Of a stretch of DNA of 64,000 nucleotides, positions 8,921 to 17,869 are shown in pieces. Numbering within the stretch: position 1 is the first letter of the stretch; each line of letters begins with the position of its first letter. A program made the translations under genes and the position numbers. The DNA is from Pasteurella multocida subsp. multocida OH4807 (GTDB lineage Bacteria; Pseudomonadota; Gammaproteobacteria; Enterobacterales; Pasteurellaceae): NCBI GenBank assembly GCA_000973525.1, contig CP004391.1, forward strand, positions 930,001-994,000, given 5' to 3'. Under the pieces are notes generated by a model. That model was not told the origin of the DNA, did no database searches, and saw nothing but the letters and a program-made list of their open reading frames with translations.

Positions 8921-9909
8921 TGAACGCAGAAAAAAAAGTCATTCTCCAAGTCAGAGATTTAAGCGTACATTTTAAAATTAAAGATACAAAATCGTTGCTG
9001 TTCAGCAAACATCAAACCTTAAAAGCGGTAAACAATGTGTCTTTTGATTTGTATGAAGGGGAAACCTTAGGCGTGGTCGGTGAATCTGGCTGTGGTAAAT
9101 CCACGCTCGCCCGTGCCATTACAGGCTTAGTAAGTAGCTCCGGTGGAAATATTCTATGGTTAGGCAAAGACTTAACCCAGCAAAGTGCGAAAGAATGGAA
9201 AAATGTACGTAGTGATATTCAAATGATCTTCCAAGATCCGCTTGCCTCTCTCAATCCACGTATGACCATTGGTAGCATTATTGCTGAGCCACTTAAAATT
9301 TATCAACCGCACTTAACCAATGAAGAAGTGAAAGAGAAAGTGCGTGCGATGATGATGAAAGTAGGTTTATTGCCGAACCTGATCAACCGCTATCCGCACG
9401 AGTTCTCTGGTGGTCAATGCCAACGTATTGGGATTGCACGTGCATTAATCGTTGAACCTAAATTAATTATTTGTGATGAACCTGTTTCTGCTTTAGACGT
9501 GTCGATTCAGGCACAAGTCGTGAACTTGCTGAAATCATTACAACGTGAAATGGGCTTATCATTGATTTTCATTGCCCACGATCTTGCGGTGGTTAAACAT
9601 ATTTCCGATCGTGTTTTGGTGATGTATTTAGGCAATGCGGTTGAATTAGGGGATTACGATCAGGTCTATCATGATACGAAACATCCTTATACCAAAGCGT
9701 TAATGTCTGCCGTCCCGATCCCTGATCCAAGATTAGAGCGCAACAAACAGATCCAATTGCTTGAGGGAGATCTCCCTTCACCAATCAATCCGCCTTCTGG
9801 CTGTGTGTTTAGAACGCGTTGTCCACTTGCCGATCAACACTGCATCGCAGATAAACCCATTTTGAAGGGACAAAACCATCACTTTGTAGCATGTTTCAAA
9901 TCTAATTAA
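8920..9909 (+). CDS. oppF: Oligopeptide ABC transporter ATPase OppF
   Basis: This is the partner ATPase of OppD in the Opp complex. The 329-residue product has Walker A GESGCGKST, QDPLASLNPR, the signature FSGGQCQRIGIARAL (note the Cys in the LSGGQ-type motif), Walker B LIICDEPVSALDVS and switch HDLAV. The C-terminal extension ends with CVFRTRCPLADQHC. It is the last opp gene and is followed by a strong terminator 5 bp after the stop. The start overlaps oppD by one base. Confidence 0.95.
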   Translation: MNAEKKVILQVRDLSVHFKIKDTKSLLFSKHQTLKAVNNVSFDLYEGETLGVVGESGCGKSTLARAITGLVSSSGGNILWLGKDLTQQSAKEWKNVRSDIQMIFQDPLASLNPRMTIGSIIAEPLKIYQPHLTNEEVKEKVRAMMMKVGLLPNLINRYPHEFSGGQCQRIGIARALIVEPKLIICDEPVSALDVSIQAQVVNLLKSLQREMGLSLIFIAHDLAVVKHISDRVLVMYLGNAVELGDYDQVYHDTKHPYTKALMSAVPIPDPRLERNKQIQLLEGDLPSPINPPSGCVFRTRCPLADQHCIADKPILKGQNHHFVACFKSN

Positions 9910-9914
9910 ATCAC

Positions 9915-9947
9915 ACAACCGCACCATTTGTGCGGTTGTTTATTTTT
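9915..9947 (+). terminator. Intrinsic terminator of the opp operon
   Basis: ACAACCGCAC (9915-9924) pairs perfectly with GTGCGGTTGT (9930-9939) around a 5-base loop, then a T-rich tract. It is placed directly after oppF. Confidence 0.9.
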
Positions 9948-10071
9948 CACGACCTGCTCCTCACTCTTTCTTCTGGCGGACAAGAAATCGGTATACGCAT
10001 TTCAATCGATAAATGGATAAATCAGGTTCTTTTCTGTTTTCGACCGTGTTGCTATAAATACACACAAATAC

Positions 10072-10099
10072 TTACATAAATGGAATAACTTGTTATAAT
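10072..10099 (+). promoter_or_regulatory. Probable sigma-70 promoter of psd
   Basis: TTACAT (10072-10077), a 16-base spacer and a consensus TATAAT (10094-10099) lie 57 bp before the psd start. The -10 box is perfect; the -35 box is weaker. Confidence 0.6.
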
Positions 10100-10156
10100 C
10101 GCCGAGCATTTGGCTTTTAACGCCTATTATTTTCACTTTAAAGATGATTTATCGGT

Positions 10157-11041
10157 ATGAATGTATTCAAAAAACCACAACTTAGTTATTGGCAACGTAT
10201 TAAAATTGCATTCCAATATGTGATGCCACAGCTTTACTTAACCCAACTGGCAGGTTGGTTTGCTAAACAACAATGGGGCGCAGTCACACATCTTGTGATT
10301 AAATTATTTGCCAAAAAATATCAAGTCAATATGAGTGAGGCCGCTCGACCTGCATTTAGTGACTACGCTAGCTTCAACGAATTTTTTATTCGTCCATTAG
10401 CAGAAAATGCTCGACCAATTAACCAAAATCCAACCGCACTTTGTTTACCCGCAGATGGTCGAATTAGCCAAATAGGTCATATTGACAACGATCTCTTACT
10501 GCAAGCGAAAGGTCATCATTTCAGTTTGCATGACTTACTGGCGGGTAACCAAGAGCTAGTAGAACAATTTCAAGATGGTGAATTTGCGACAATTTATCTT
10601 TCACCACGTGATTACCACCGTGTTCATATGCCATGCGACGCAACATTGCGCCAAATGATTTACGTGCCTGGTGATCTATTTTCAGTCAATCCTTTCTTAG
10701 CCGAACACGTACCGAATCTTTTTGCACGTAATGAACGCCTGATTTGTGTCTTTGATACGGAATTTGGCAAGATGATCCAAATTCTCGTTGGTGCAACAAT
10801 TACAGCGAGCATGAGTACAGTCTGGGCGGGTGTCATTAATCCCCCACGTCCAAATCAAGTCACCACTTGGAACTATGAAGGTGAAAAAGCGATCAAATTG
10901 ATGAAAGGTCAAGAAATGGGTGCCTTCCAATTAGGTTCAACGGTAATCAATTTATTTGCAAAAGATCGGGTACAACTTGCCGATCATTTACAAGTAGACA
11001 GCCCTGTTCGTATGGGTGAAATTCTTGCACACCAAAAGTAA
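10157..11041 (+). CDS. psd: Phosphatidylserine decarboxylase proenzyme
   Basis: Psd makes phosphatidylethanolamine, the main membrane phospholipid, at the inner membrane. The 294-residue proenzyme begins [20 protein letters not shown]. It carries the [12 protein letters not shown] and [13 protein letters not shown] motifs. Near the C-terminus is the LGST self-cleavage site (in [13 protein letters not shown]), where the new N-terminal pyruvoyl group is formed from Ser. The length is slightly below that of E. coli Psd. A consensus -10 box lies upstream, and fklB follows after 33 bp on the same strand. Confidence 0.96.
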   Translation: MNVFKKPQLSYWQRIKIAFQYVMPQLYLTQLAGWFAKQQWGAVTHLVIKLFAKKYQVNMSEAARPAFSDYASFNEFFIRPLAENARPINQNPTALCLPADGRISQIGHIDNDLLLQAKGHHFSLHDLLAGNQELVEQFQDGEFATIYLSPRDYHRVHMPCDATLRQMIYVPGDLFSVNPFLAEHVPNLFARNERLICVFDTEFGKMIQILVGATITASMSTVWAGVINPPRPNQVTTWNYEGEKAIKLMKGQEMGAFQLGSTVINLFAKDRVQLADHLQVDSPVRMGEILAHQK

Positions 11042-11074
11042 TATTTAACCACTTTTAACTACATAGGAAAAACA

Positions 11075-11707
11075 ATGAGCCAACAATTTTTCGATAACGT
11101 ATCATTAGAAAGTCTGTCTGCAAAAGGTAGCTATGGTATCGGTTTACAAATCGGTCAACAATTATTAGAAAGTCAGCTTGATGTCAGCGCAGAAGCCGTA
11201 GCCAAAGGGATCTTTGATGTTCTTAATCAACAACCACCTGCGCTTGAATTAAATGAAGTCAGCCAAGCGTTACACGCGTTACAACAACAAGCTGTTGAAG
11301 CACAACAAGCACAATTCAAAGAAATTGAAACTGCAGGTCAACAATTCTTAGCCGAAAATGCACAAAAAGCAGGCGTAAACACCACCGAATCGGGTTTACA
11401 ATATGAAGTGCTAGTCGAAGGCAAGGGCAAGGTTCCTGCTCGTGAAGACAAGGTTCGTGTACATTACACTGGCACACTAATTGATGGTACGGTATTTGAT
11501 AGCTCAGTCAAACGTGGTCAACCTGCTGAATTTCCAGTAAATGGCGTTATTGCTGGCTGGATTGAGGCATTATCCATGATGCCTGTGGGTTCAAAATGGC
11601 GTTTAACCATTCCGCACAACCTTGCTTACGGTGAACGTGGTGCGGGTGCTTCGATTCCACCATTCAGTACATTAGTCTTTGAAGTCGAATTATTAGATAT
11701 TCTTTAA
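11075..11707 (+). CDS. fklB: FKBP-type peptidyl-prolyl cis-trans isomerase (FklB-like)
   Basis: This 210-residue protein has an N-terminal helical dimerisation domain (about 1-105, Gln/Ala-rich) and a C-terminal FKBP domain (about 115-210). The FKBP domain carries [18 protein letters not shown] and [13 protein letters not shown]...MPVGSKWRL. It ends [12 protein letters not shown] as in FKBP22/FklB. There is no signal peptide, so it should be cytoplasmic and not FkpA. The ATG follows TAGGAA. A bidirectional terminator follows the stop. The role is proline isomerisation during folding; natural clients are unknown. Confidence 0.92.
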   Translation: MSQQFFDNVSLESLSAKGSYGIGLQIGQQLLESQLDVSAEAVAKGIFDVLNQQPPALELNEVSQALHALQQQAVEAQQAQFKEIETAGQQFLAENAQKAGVNTTESGLQYEVLVEGKGKVPAREDKVRVHYTGTLIDGTVFDSSVKRGQPAEFPVNGVIAGWIEALSMMPVGSKWRLTIPHNLAYGERGAGASIPPFSTLVFEVELLDIL

Positions 11708-11711
11708 ATAA

Positions 11712-11742
11712 AAAAGCGGTGAGATTCACCGCTTTTCTTTTT
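11712..11742. terminator. Bidirectional terminator between fklB and the lipoprotein gene
   Basis: AAAAGCGGTGA (11712-11722) and TCACCGCTTTT (11726-11736) form an 11-bp stem with a 3-base loop. A/T runs on both sides let it serve the converging genes. Confidence 0.88.
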
Positions 11743-11750
11743 GTCAGCCC

Positions 11751-12071
11751 TCACTTTATTCCTTGCTGATAGCCTTTCTGCCATGCTTTCAACAAACCCG
11801 CCGAAATAGGCTGTTTGGTTTGTTTCTCACAATAAACTGTGCGTTGCTTTAACAGCTTTTGTTGGTAAGTACGAAAAGACTTACCCACGCGATATCCATC
11901 TAAATACCAGTCGTCCTTATCGTGACAGACCATCGTATTAATGCGCTTTTCACTTGCAGTAACAGCAAAGGGCTGATGTGCCTCGATGAGTGGCTCAACA
12001 GGTTGAAGTGGAGTACAGCTTATTCCCCCCAAGATCATTATTCCAACTAACAATCCATTCTTATTCCTCAT
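11751..12071 (-). CDS. Small putative lipoprotein, function unknown
   Basis: The 106-residue product has a short charged N-terminus, a hydrophobic stretch and a Cys at about residue 19 ([11 protein letters not shown]), a loose lipobox suggesting a lipoprotein. The mature part contains [18 protein letters not shown] and a C-terminal [12 protein letters not shown]. This Gly-Tyr/Asp-Gly pattern recalls small DUF2799-type lipoproteins, but I do not recognise the family securely. It lies 10 bp after the proB stop on the same strand and may be read from the proB transcript. The bidirectional terminator 11712-11742 ends it. Confidence 0.65.
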   Translation of the reverse strand: MRNKNGLLVGIMILGGISCTPLQPVEPLIEAHQPFAVTASEKRINTMVCHDKDDWYLDGYRVGKSFRTYQQKLLKQRTVYCEKQTKQPISAGLLKAWQKGYQQGIK

Positions 12072-12081
12072 TTTGCATGCC

Positions 12082-13185
12082 TCACAACACGATCATATCA
12101 TCACGATGTACCGCCACTGGACCATATTCATATCCCAATACGTGTTCAATATCTTGGGATTTTTTTCCTTTCAGTAGCGTTAATGCATCACTATTGTAGC
12201 GCGGCATGCCCAGAGCAATATCTTTGCCTTGTGCAGTACGAATACGAACCACTTCACCGCGAGAAAAACGTCCTTCTACTTGAATGATCCCCGCGGGTAA
12301 TAATGATTTATGCTGAATGAGTACCGCACTTTCCGCCCCTTCATCAATAGTGACAATACCTGCAGAAGGTGCGGCATAAAGCCATTGCTTACGGCTTTCC
12401 AAACGATCTGCTTGTGCGTTAAATTTCGTCCCAATCGCCTCACCATAGGCTAAATCTATCATCACATTAGCACGATTTCCTGGTGCAATAATGGTTTCAA
12501 TGCCAGAACGTGTTGCCACATCCGCTGCCATGATTTTCGTAGACATCCCACCTGTACCCAGTGCTGTACCACTTCCTCCTGCAATCGCACGAATCTGATC
12601 AGTAATCTTATCCACCTCTGCGATCAAAGTCGCGTCTGGATTTTTACGTGGATCACAATCAAACAAACCTTGTTGATCAGTTAATAAATAAAGTTGCTCT
12701 GCTTGAACCAAAATTGCAACTAACGCAGATAAGTTATCATTATCCCCTACTTTAATTTCCGATGTAGCAACGGCATCATTTTCATTAATGACTGGCACAA
12801 TGTGGTTATCAAGTAACGCATGTAACGTATCTCGTGCATTCAAAAAACGCTCACGATCTTCAATGTCTGCACGGGTTAACAGAATCTGCCCAATATGAAT
12901 ATCATAAATCGCAAATAATCTTTCCCAAGTTTGAATCAGCTGACTTTGTCCCACCGCTGCTAATAATTGTTTTGATGCAATCGTAGGGGGCAATTGTGGT
13001 TGATTCAAATAATGACGCCCTGCTGCAATCGCGCCTGAAGTGACAATCACTAAACGAAACCCCGCTTGATGAAGCTGCGCTAATTGGCGCACAATCTCCA
13101 TCATATGAGGTAAGTTTAATTTGGCAGAACCTTGAGTTAAGGTACTGGTGCCAAATTTCACTACAATAGTTTTCTCTGTTCTCAT
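12082..13185 (-). CDS. proB: Glutamate 5-kinase ProB
   Basis: ProB phosphorylates glutamate in the first step of proline synthesis and is normally feedback-inhibited by proline. The ATG at 13185 ([18 protein letters not shown]) gives 367 residues, the exact E. coli ProB length. An upstream in-frame TTG would add 10 unlikely residues. The kinase domain shows [25 protein letters not shown] and [13 protein letters not shown] domain (from about residue 275) closes the protein. proA is not adjacent here, unlike in E. coli. The gene is divergent from folA. Confidence 0.95.
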   Translation of the reverse strand: MRTEKTIVVKFGTSTLTQGSAKLNLPHMMEIVRQLAQLHQAGFRLVIVTSGAIAAGRHYLNQPQLPPTIASKQLLAAVGQSQLIQTWERLFAIYDIHIGQILLTRADIEDRERFLNARDTLHALLDNHIVPVINENDAVATSEIKVGDNDNLSALVAILVQAEQLYLLTDQQGLFDCDPRKNPDATLIAEVDKITDQIRAIAGGSGTALGTGGMSTKIMAADVATRSGIETIIAPGNRANVMIDLAYGEAIGTKFNAQADRLESRKQWLYAAPSAGIVTIDEGAESAVLIQHKSLLPAGIIQVEGRFSRGEVVRIRTAQGKDIALGMPRYNSDALTLLKGKKSQDIEHVLGYEYGPVAVHRDDMIVL

Positions 13186-13352
13186 ACCGTTTATTATCTT
13201 ATGTTTTTTGTTCAAAATTGGTGGCTAACTTATCATTAATCGGTAAAAAAAGCACCAGTTTTATCATTCTAAAAACAAGGAGATAAGTGCTTTTCTCAAA
13301 AAAAAGTTATGCTATAGTAATCTTATTGATTCCAACATTCTAGGACGCATCT

Positions 13353-13844
13353 ATGACGTTAAGCCTCATTGTTGCCATGACCAAAAATTCCGTGATTGGC
13401 AAAGATAACCAAATGCCTTGGCACTTACCTGCTGACTTAGCGTGGTTTAAACAAAACACAACGGGTAAGCCTGTCATCATGGGGCGTAAAACTTTCGAAA
13501 GTATTGGGCGCCCACTGCCAAAAAGAACGAATATCGTACTGTCACGCCAGCCCTATACACACCCTGGTGTGATTTGGAAAGAGAGTCTTGAAAGTGCGAT
13601 AGATTACGTAAAAGATTCCAGTGAGGTGATGCTGATTGGGGGAGGTGAACTGTTTAAACAATATTTACCTCAAGCGGATAAACTCTATCTGACGGAAATC
13701 CAAACAGAGTTAGAAGGCGATACCTATTTCCCTGCAATCAATTGGGATACTTGGCACATCGAATCTGAAACATGGCGCCCAGCGGATGAGAACAATCCTT
13801 ATGATCTGCGCTTTCTCATCCTTGTGGCAAAGAAAACGGACTAA
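13353..13844 (+). CDS. folA: Dihydrofolate reductase
   Basis: FolA reduces dihydrofolate to tetrahydrofolate and is the target of trimethoprim. The 163-residue product is close to the usual 159. It shows the expected layout: LIVAMTKNSVIGKDNQMPWHLPADLAWFK with the catalytic acidic residue (PADL), then VIMGRKTFESIGRPLPKR and the nucleotide-binding MLIGGGELF. The ATG follows TAGGACG. A possible -10 (TATAGT, 13313-13318) lies upstream. It is divergent from proB and convergent with copA, sharing a terminator. Confidence 0.96.
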   Translation: MTLSLIVAMTKNSVIGKDNQMPWHLPADLAWFKQNTTGKPVIMGRKTFESIGRPLPKRTNIVLSRQPYTHPGVIWKESLESAIDYVKDSSEVMLIGGGELFKQYLPQADKLYLTEIQTELEGDTYFPAINWDTWHIESETWRPADENNPYDLRFLILVAKKTD

Positions 13845-13861
13845 GCTACGCTCAATCAAAA

Positions 13862-13900
13862 GCCGAGCATATTAGCAATATACTCGGCGTTTATTTTTTC
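13862..13900. terminator. Terminator between folA and copA
   Basis: GCCGAG (13862-13867) pairs with CTCGGC (13883-13888), extended by an inner ATATT/AATAT pairing past one mismatch. A T-rich run follows on the plus strand. Confidence 0.82.
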
Positions 13901-13909
13901 AGGGATATG

Positions 13910-16075
13910 CTAGCGTTCAAGTTTTAATGACTTTAAGCGCAGCGCATTCATCAAGACAGAAACAGAACTCATTGCCATGGCGGCCCCTGCAATAATCGGA
14001 CTCAGTAAACCAAAAGCGGCAAGTGGAATACCGAGAATATTATAAATGAAAGCAAAAAAGAGATTCTGTTTAATATTCTTTAATGTCGCCTGTGAAACAC
14101 ATAATGCGTCAACCAGTTGATTAACAGAATGTTGCATTAAGGTAGCAGAAGCAGTATGTTCTGCTACATCTGCGCCATCTTTCATCGCAAAACTCACATT
14201 CGCAGTGGCTAACGCAGGCGCATCATTAATACCATCCCCAACCATCGCTACGACTTTTCCTTGTTGACGAAGTTGCTGAATCTTCGCAGCTTTATCACGT
14301 GGCGATAAATTGCCATACGCCTCTTGAATACCAAGCTGTTGTGCAATATAGTCGACCGCACTTTGTTGATCACCACTCATAATATAAACATCAATATGTT
14401 GCTTTTTCAAACGTTCAATTGCTATCGCTGAGTCAGTTTTCAATTGATCTGCAATGGCAAAGGCACCAATAGGACGATCATTGACAGAAACAGCGACAAC
14501 ACTTGCGATCTGCCAAATTTTGTCACGCATTGCAGGGAGCGAAAGCGCACAATATTCTGCCTTCCCCACTTTAACCATACCGATATTGTCGACTTCTGCT
14601 TGAATGCCTGCTCCCAGTGCGGTCTGAATATGTGTCGCTTGCAAGAAGGAGAGTTGTCGTTCTGTTGCTTGCTTCACAATCGCTTTCGCCAAAGGATGAG
14701 TCGCATTCTGTTCAACTGAAGCGGCAAGTTGTAATAGCTCATTTTCTGAATACTCACAATGTTGTGCCAACCAATAGGCAACAACCTGTGGTTTTCCTTC
14801 CGTTAGGGTTCCTGTTTTATCCAACACCACAGCATTAACTCGAGCACTTTCTTCCATTGCAGCAGCATCTTTAAACCAGATTCCCCGTGTCACTGCATTT
14901 CCCATTCCCACCATAATCGCAGCGGGCGTAGCGAGCCCTAATGCACAAGGACAAGCAATAACTAACACTGCCACCGCATGAATCAAAGCCGTCACCGCCT
15001 CTTGCTTTATCCAATACGTTAACACGAACGTGATGAAAGCAAGAGCAATCACAGCAGGGACAAATACCGCGGCAACTTTATCAGCAAAGCGCGCAATCGG
15101 TGCCTTACTGCCTTGTGCTTCTGATAAGGCATTCATCATGTCACCTAACAAAGTATGACTCCCTAGTTGTTCCGCCCGATACACTAATGCCCCTTCACTC
15201 AGCATAGCGCCAGCCAATACTTTGTTTCCAGCTTGTTTAATTTCTGGTTTTGCTTCTCCTGTTAAATGACTTTCATCTGCCCAGCCACTTCCACCTTCCA
15301 CGATCCCATCTGCTGCAATCCGTTCTCCCTGATTAACACGTAATATTTCACCGACTTGTACCTGATCTAACGGAATCCTTTGCCACTGCTGGTCTCGTAA
15401 CACATTCACTTGTTTTGGGGTCAATTTCAGGAGTAATCCTAAACTATTTAAACTGTGTTTTTTTGTCCGTTCTTCTAAATATTTGCCTAAGCTTACAAAA
15501 CCTAATACCATCACACCCGCTTCAAAATACACGGGTGGCATGGCGTGCATTGACGGTTCAGTATGGTAGAACAGCATAAAAACAGAATAAAAATAGATGC
15601 TTAGTGTACCTAAACTGACCAATACATCCATATTGGCTAGCCCACCTTTAATACTGCCCCATGCACTTTTATAGAATGGCACAGCTAACCAAAATTGAAC
15701 AATTGTCGCTAAGGCTGCTTGCCATGGCGCTGGCAACATCCAATGATGGTAACCTAACATCATCCCAAACATACCGATCACGAATGGAATATTAATCAAT
15801 AATAAGATCCATAAACGCCAAGGTGGTGCCATTTTTTTATTTAGTGTAAATTGCTCGTCTTGTTTAATTTTTCCCGAAAAACCCGTATTCCGAATAATTT
15901 GTAAAATATCATCTGTCGACTTTTCCGCATCATCAAAGGTGACTTGTGCCTGCTCACTCGCAAAATTTACTACCGCTTGTTGTACAAAGGGCTTTTTATT
16001 TAATACTTTTTCTATCCGGCTTGCGCACGCCTGACACGTCATGCCTTCAACTTGAATCGTGATTTTCTGTTGCAT
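13910..16075 (-). CDS. copA: Copper-exporting P1B-type ATPase CopA
   Basis: This inner-membrane ATPase exports Cu(I) from the cytoplasm. The 721-residue protein has one N-terminal heavy-metal domain with MTCQAC (near residues 11-16), membrane helices and the TGEAKP actuator motif. The transmembrane CPC (VIACPCALGLATP) is the Cu+-type metal site. Phosphorylation motif DKTGTLTEG, a Ser-Pro-free HP in ATHPLAKAI and the hinge GDGINDAPAL are also present. It has one metal domain instead of two. It follows the chaperone gene by 76 bp, after a terminator-like hairpin. Silver may also be a substrate. Confidence 0.93.
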   Translation of the reverse strand: MQQKITIQVEGMTCQACASRIEKVLNKKPFVQQAVVNFASEQAQVTFDDAEKSTDDILQIIRNTGFSGKIKQDEQFTLNKKMAPPWRLWILLLINIPFVIGMFGMMLGYHHWMLPAPWQAALATIVQFWLAVPFYKSAWGSIKGGLANMDVLVSLGTLSIYFYSVFMLFYHTEPSMHAMPPVYFEAGVMVLGFVSLGKYLEERTKKHSLNSLGLLLKLTPKQVNVLRDQQWQRIPLDQVQVGEILRVNQGERIAADGIVEGGSGWADESHLTGEAKPEIKQAGNKVLAGAMLSEGALVYRAEQLGSHTLLGDMMNALSEAQGSKAPIARFADKVAAVFVPAVIALAFITFVLTYWIKQEAVTALIHAVAVLVIACPCALGLATPAAIMVGMGNAVTRGIWFKDAAAMEESARVNAVVLDKTGTLTEGKPQVVAYWLAQHCEYSENELLQLAASVEQNATHPLAKAIVKQATERQLSFLQATHIQTALGAGIQAEVDNIGMVKVGKAEYCALSLPAMRDKIWQIASVVAVSVNDRPIGAFAIADQLKTDSAIAIERLKKQHIDVYIMSGDQQSAVDYIAQQLGIQEAYGNLSPRDKAAKIQQLRQQGKVVAMVGDGINDAPALATANVSFAMKDGADVAEHTASATLMQHSVNQLVDALCVSQATLKNIKQNLFFAFIYNILGIPLAAFGLLSPIIAGAAMAMSSVSVLMNALRLKSLKLER

Positions 16076-16105
16076 TTACTATCCTATCCACGCCTGATTT
16101 ATTTT

Positions 16106-16137
16106 CATAAAAAAATAGACTGAGCGATCAGTCTATT
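16106..16137 (-). terminator. Terminator-like hairpin between copZ-like gene and copA
   Basis: AATAGACTGA (16114-16123) and TCAGTCTATT (16128-16137) form a 10-bp stem with a 4-base loop. On the minus strand it is followed by a run of T. It would raise the chaperone transcript relative to copA, or separate the two. Confidence 0.8.
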
Positions 16138-16151
16138 CTTGTTATGCTCAA

Positions 16152-16364
16152 CTACACTTGTTGTGCATCGAATCCTGCATTTTCAATGGCGTCAATCAGC
16201 TCTCCAATACTCACTTTACTTTGATCAAAAGTCACCTCTGCACTCGCAGTATCTAAACTGACTTCTGCAAGGGCAACTCCCTCAAATTCTTGTAAAAGAC
16301 GAGTGACACTTTTAGTACAACCGCCACAATGCATACCTTCAATTTTTAATGTTACTTTTTGCAT
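16152..16364 (-). CDS. copZ: Heavy-metal-associated (CopZ-like) copper chaperone
   Basis: This is a single 70-residue HMA domain, beginning MQKVTLKIEGMHCGGCTKSV. The metal-binding motif is MHCGGC (CxxC), and the domain continues LLQEFEGVALAEVSLDTASAEVTFD as in Atx1-like chaperones. The ATG at 16364 follows GGAG with 7-base spacing; an earlier start at 16382 is less likely. Its position before copA suggests it shuttles Cu(I) to CopA. In E. coli CopZ arises by frameshifting of copA; here a separate gene does this job. Symbol is by analogy. Confidence 0.85.
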   Translation of the reverse strand: MQKVTLKIEGMHCGGCTKSVTRLLQEFEGVALAEVSLDTASAEVTFDQSKVSIGELIDAIENAGFDAQQV

Positions 16365-16426
16365 AATTAACTCCATCTCCACATCAATATGATGTACTTA
16401 GTATAACTAAAATTTGCTGAAAATCG

Positions 16427-16435
16427 ACCGCACTT
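16427..16435 (-). repeat. DNA uptake signal sequence
   Basis: ACCGCACTT is the reverse complement of the Haemophilus-type uptake core AAGTGCGGT. It lies between the DUF606 gene and the copper chaperone and is followed by the usual T-rich extension. Confidence 0.9.
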
Positions 16436-16446
16436 TTCATCTTATA

Positions 16447-16917
16447 TCAATTGAACAGCTTCATTAGCTTATCACCAAAAAAGAAAGTCACAAGTCCTAC
16501 CCCGACAATCCCCAGTCCAATCAATTTGAACACATTTACTTCTCGCACAGGCATATGAATCAATCCATAGTGGTCGATAAGCATTGCTGTAACCAATTGC
16601 CCAACAATAATAAAAAACAGCATATTCGTAATCCCCATCTTTGGCGATAGCAAAATCGTCGTAAACACCACTATTACGCCTAGTGTTCCACCAATAAACT
16701 TCCACCACGAATGTTGTGTCACGGTAGAAAGATGAGTCACTAAATCCGTCTTAATGGTTGTAATCACAAGTAAAAGCAACGCCCCTGTCCCAAATGAAAT
16801 GAACGTTGCAATTAACGGTTCATTTCCCATTGCTTTCGCCAATTGTGAATTGATCGCTGCTTGAGAAGCCAGTGCAACACCTGCCGCAAGCGCTATTAGA
16901 GTGTAAAGAATAAACAT
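16447..16917 (-). CDS. DMT-superfamily membrane protein (DUF606/YdcZ-like)
   Basis: This 156-residue, very hydrophobic protein has about five predicted membrane segments. The start LIALAAGVALASQAAINSQLAKAMGN and the internal GGTLGVIVVFTTILLSPKMGI and VGQLVTAMLIDHYG are characteristic of the DUF606 half-size drug/metabolite transporter family. Such proteins often work as dimers; the substrate is unknown. It precedes the copper genes on the same strand, with an uptake signal (16427-16435) in the gap, so any link to copper is only positional. Confidence 0.8.
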   Translation of the reverse strand: MFILYTLIALAAGVALASQAAINSQLAKAMGNEPLIATFISFGTGALLLLVITTIKTDLVTHLSTVTQHSWWKFIGGTLGVIVVFTTILLSPKMGITNMLFFIIVGQLVTAMLIDHYGLIHMPVREVNVFKLIGLGIVGVGLVTFFFGDKLMKLFN

Positions 16918-16995
16918 AATTGTCCTAGTTTATTAAGATTCAACTTATTGTAACGATATTCCACCTCCCTGAAAACGTTTCATCAATAAAGTCAC

Positions 16996-17023
16996 TTGCA
17001 TTCTTAGCCAAAATCCGTATGAT
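16996..17023 (+). promoter_or_regulatory. Promoter of the yhhQ riboswitch leader
   Basis: TTGCAT (16996-17001), a 16-base spacer and TATGAT (17018-17023) form a good sigma-70 promoter. Transcription would start near 17030, just before the riboswitch. Confidence 0.65.
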
Positions 17024-17062
17024 CAGCCCCTCGCATATTGCGAGAGACAAATTAATATTCAC

Positions 17063-17100
17063 TCTTGGGTTCCCTCACCCCAATTCACAATCAAAAAGGT
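17063..17100 (+). promoter_or_regulatory. PreQ1-I riboswitch controlling yhhQ
   Basis: The stem TTGGG (17065-17069) / CCCAA (17079-17083) encloses a pyrimidine-rich loop, and is followed by an A-rich tail ending AAAAAGG (17093-17099). The loop CCT (17073-17075) can pair with the tail AGG (17097-17099), giving the H-type pseudoknot of preQ1-I aptamers. The unpaired C17078 just before the 3' stem strand corresponds to the ligand-pairing cytosine. The tail AGG is also the Shine-Dalgarno of yhhQ, 6 bases before the ATG. Ligand binding should therefore block translation. The layout closely follows the known Thermoanaerobacter preQ1-I element. Confidence 0.85.
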
Positions 17101-17105
17101 ACAAC

Positions 17106-17816
17106 ATGAAACATACATTCTCGATCTTTACAGATCAACAAACTCGTCGTGCACTCATGATATTGAGTTTCTTTCATATTTTTATTATTGCGGCGAGTAA
17201 CTACTTAGTCCAACTTCCCTTTGAAATCACACTTCCTTTGACTCAACTGGGTGCCAGAACCGATTTCAGCTTTCATAGCACTTGGGGAACCCTGACTTTT
17301 CCCTTTATCTTCTTAGCCACTGACTTAACGGTACGGGTTTTTGGTGCAAAAGAAGCAAGATGGATTATCTTTGTTGTAATGATTCCAGCGTTACTTATCA
17401 GCTATGTGATTTCGACATTATTTTCAGATACTCAGTATCAAGGCTTAGCCGCTTTAACAACATTTAATTTATTTGTCTTCCGTATTGCGATTGCGAGTTT
17501 CTTTGCTTATGTATTCGGTCAATTATTAGATGTTTTAGTGTTCAATCGCTTACGTCAATTAAAAACTTGGTGGATTGCTCCAACAAGCTCAATGGTATTT
17601 GGCTCAATGGCTGATACCTTCTTGTTTTTCGCGATTGCATTCTACGCCAGTAGCGATCCATTCATGGCAGAGCATTGGATGGAGCTCGGTTTCGTTGATT
17701 ATTTATTTAAGCTAGCCGTAGGGATCTTATTATTTGTGCCCGCTTATGGTGTCGTACTCAATCTTATTTTACGCAAGATTCAAGCACTGACGGTTAAAGC
17801 ACAGTTCGTATCTTAA
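17106..17816 (+). CDS. yhhQ: YhhQ-family queuosine precursor transporter
   Basis: This is an inner-membrane transporter of the COG1738/YhhQ family, which imports queuosine precursors (preQ0/preQ1) for tRNA modification. The 236-residue protein starts MKHTFSIFTDQQTRRALMIL at ATG 17106. It has about six hydrophobic segments, the signature FPFIFLATDLTVRVFGAKEAR, and later SSMVFGSMADTFLFF. An upstream in-frame start at 17019 would lie inside the promoter and is rejected. The preQ1-I riboswitch in its leader independently supports the function. A bidirectional terminator follows. Confidence 0.94.
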   Translation: MKHTFSIFTDQQTRRALMILSFFHIFIIAASNYLVQLPFEITLPLTQLGARTDFSFHSTWGTLTFPFIFLATDLTVRVFGAKEARWIIFVVMIPALLISYVISTLFSDTQYQGLAALTTFNLFVFRIAIASFFAYVFGQLLDVLVFNRLRQLKTWWIAPTSSMVFGSMADTFLFFAIAFYASSDPFMAEHWMELGFVDYLFKLAVGILLFVPAYGVVLNLILRKIQALTVKAQFVS

Positions 17817-17823
17817 CAAAACA

Positions 17824-17855
17824 AAAATGCCACAATATTTTGTGGCATTTTTTAT
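17824..17855. terminator. Bidirectional terminator between yhhQ and cpxA
   Basis: AAAATGCCACAA (17824-17835) and TTGTGGCATTTT (17840-17851) form a 12-bp stem with a TATT loop, flanked by A and T runs for both converging genes. Confidence 0.9.
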
Positions 17856-17869
17856 TATATGTTTTGTGG

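Noticed and set aside
13248..13294. AAAAGCAC (13248-13255) and GTGCTTTT (13287-13294), an inverted repeat between proB and folA.
   Set aside because: Only 8 bp, AT-rich, with a 31-base loop, and placed between diverging genes where a terminator is not expected. It could be an operator but nothing supports this.
13277..13343. An 18-codon frame starting GTG at 13287 after AAGGAG, ahead of folA.
   Set aside because: It overlaps the likely folA -10 box at 13313-13318, so it would lie upstream of the transcript. The sequence is also compatible with chance.
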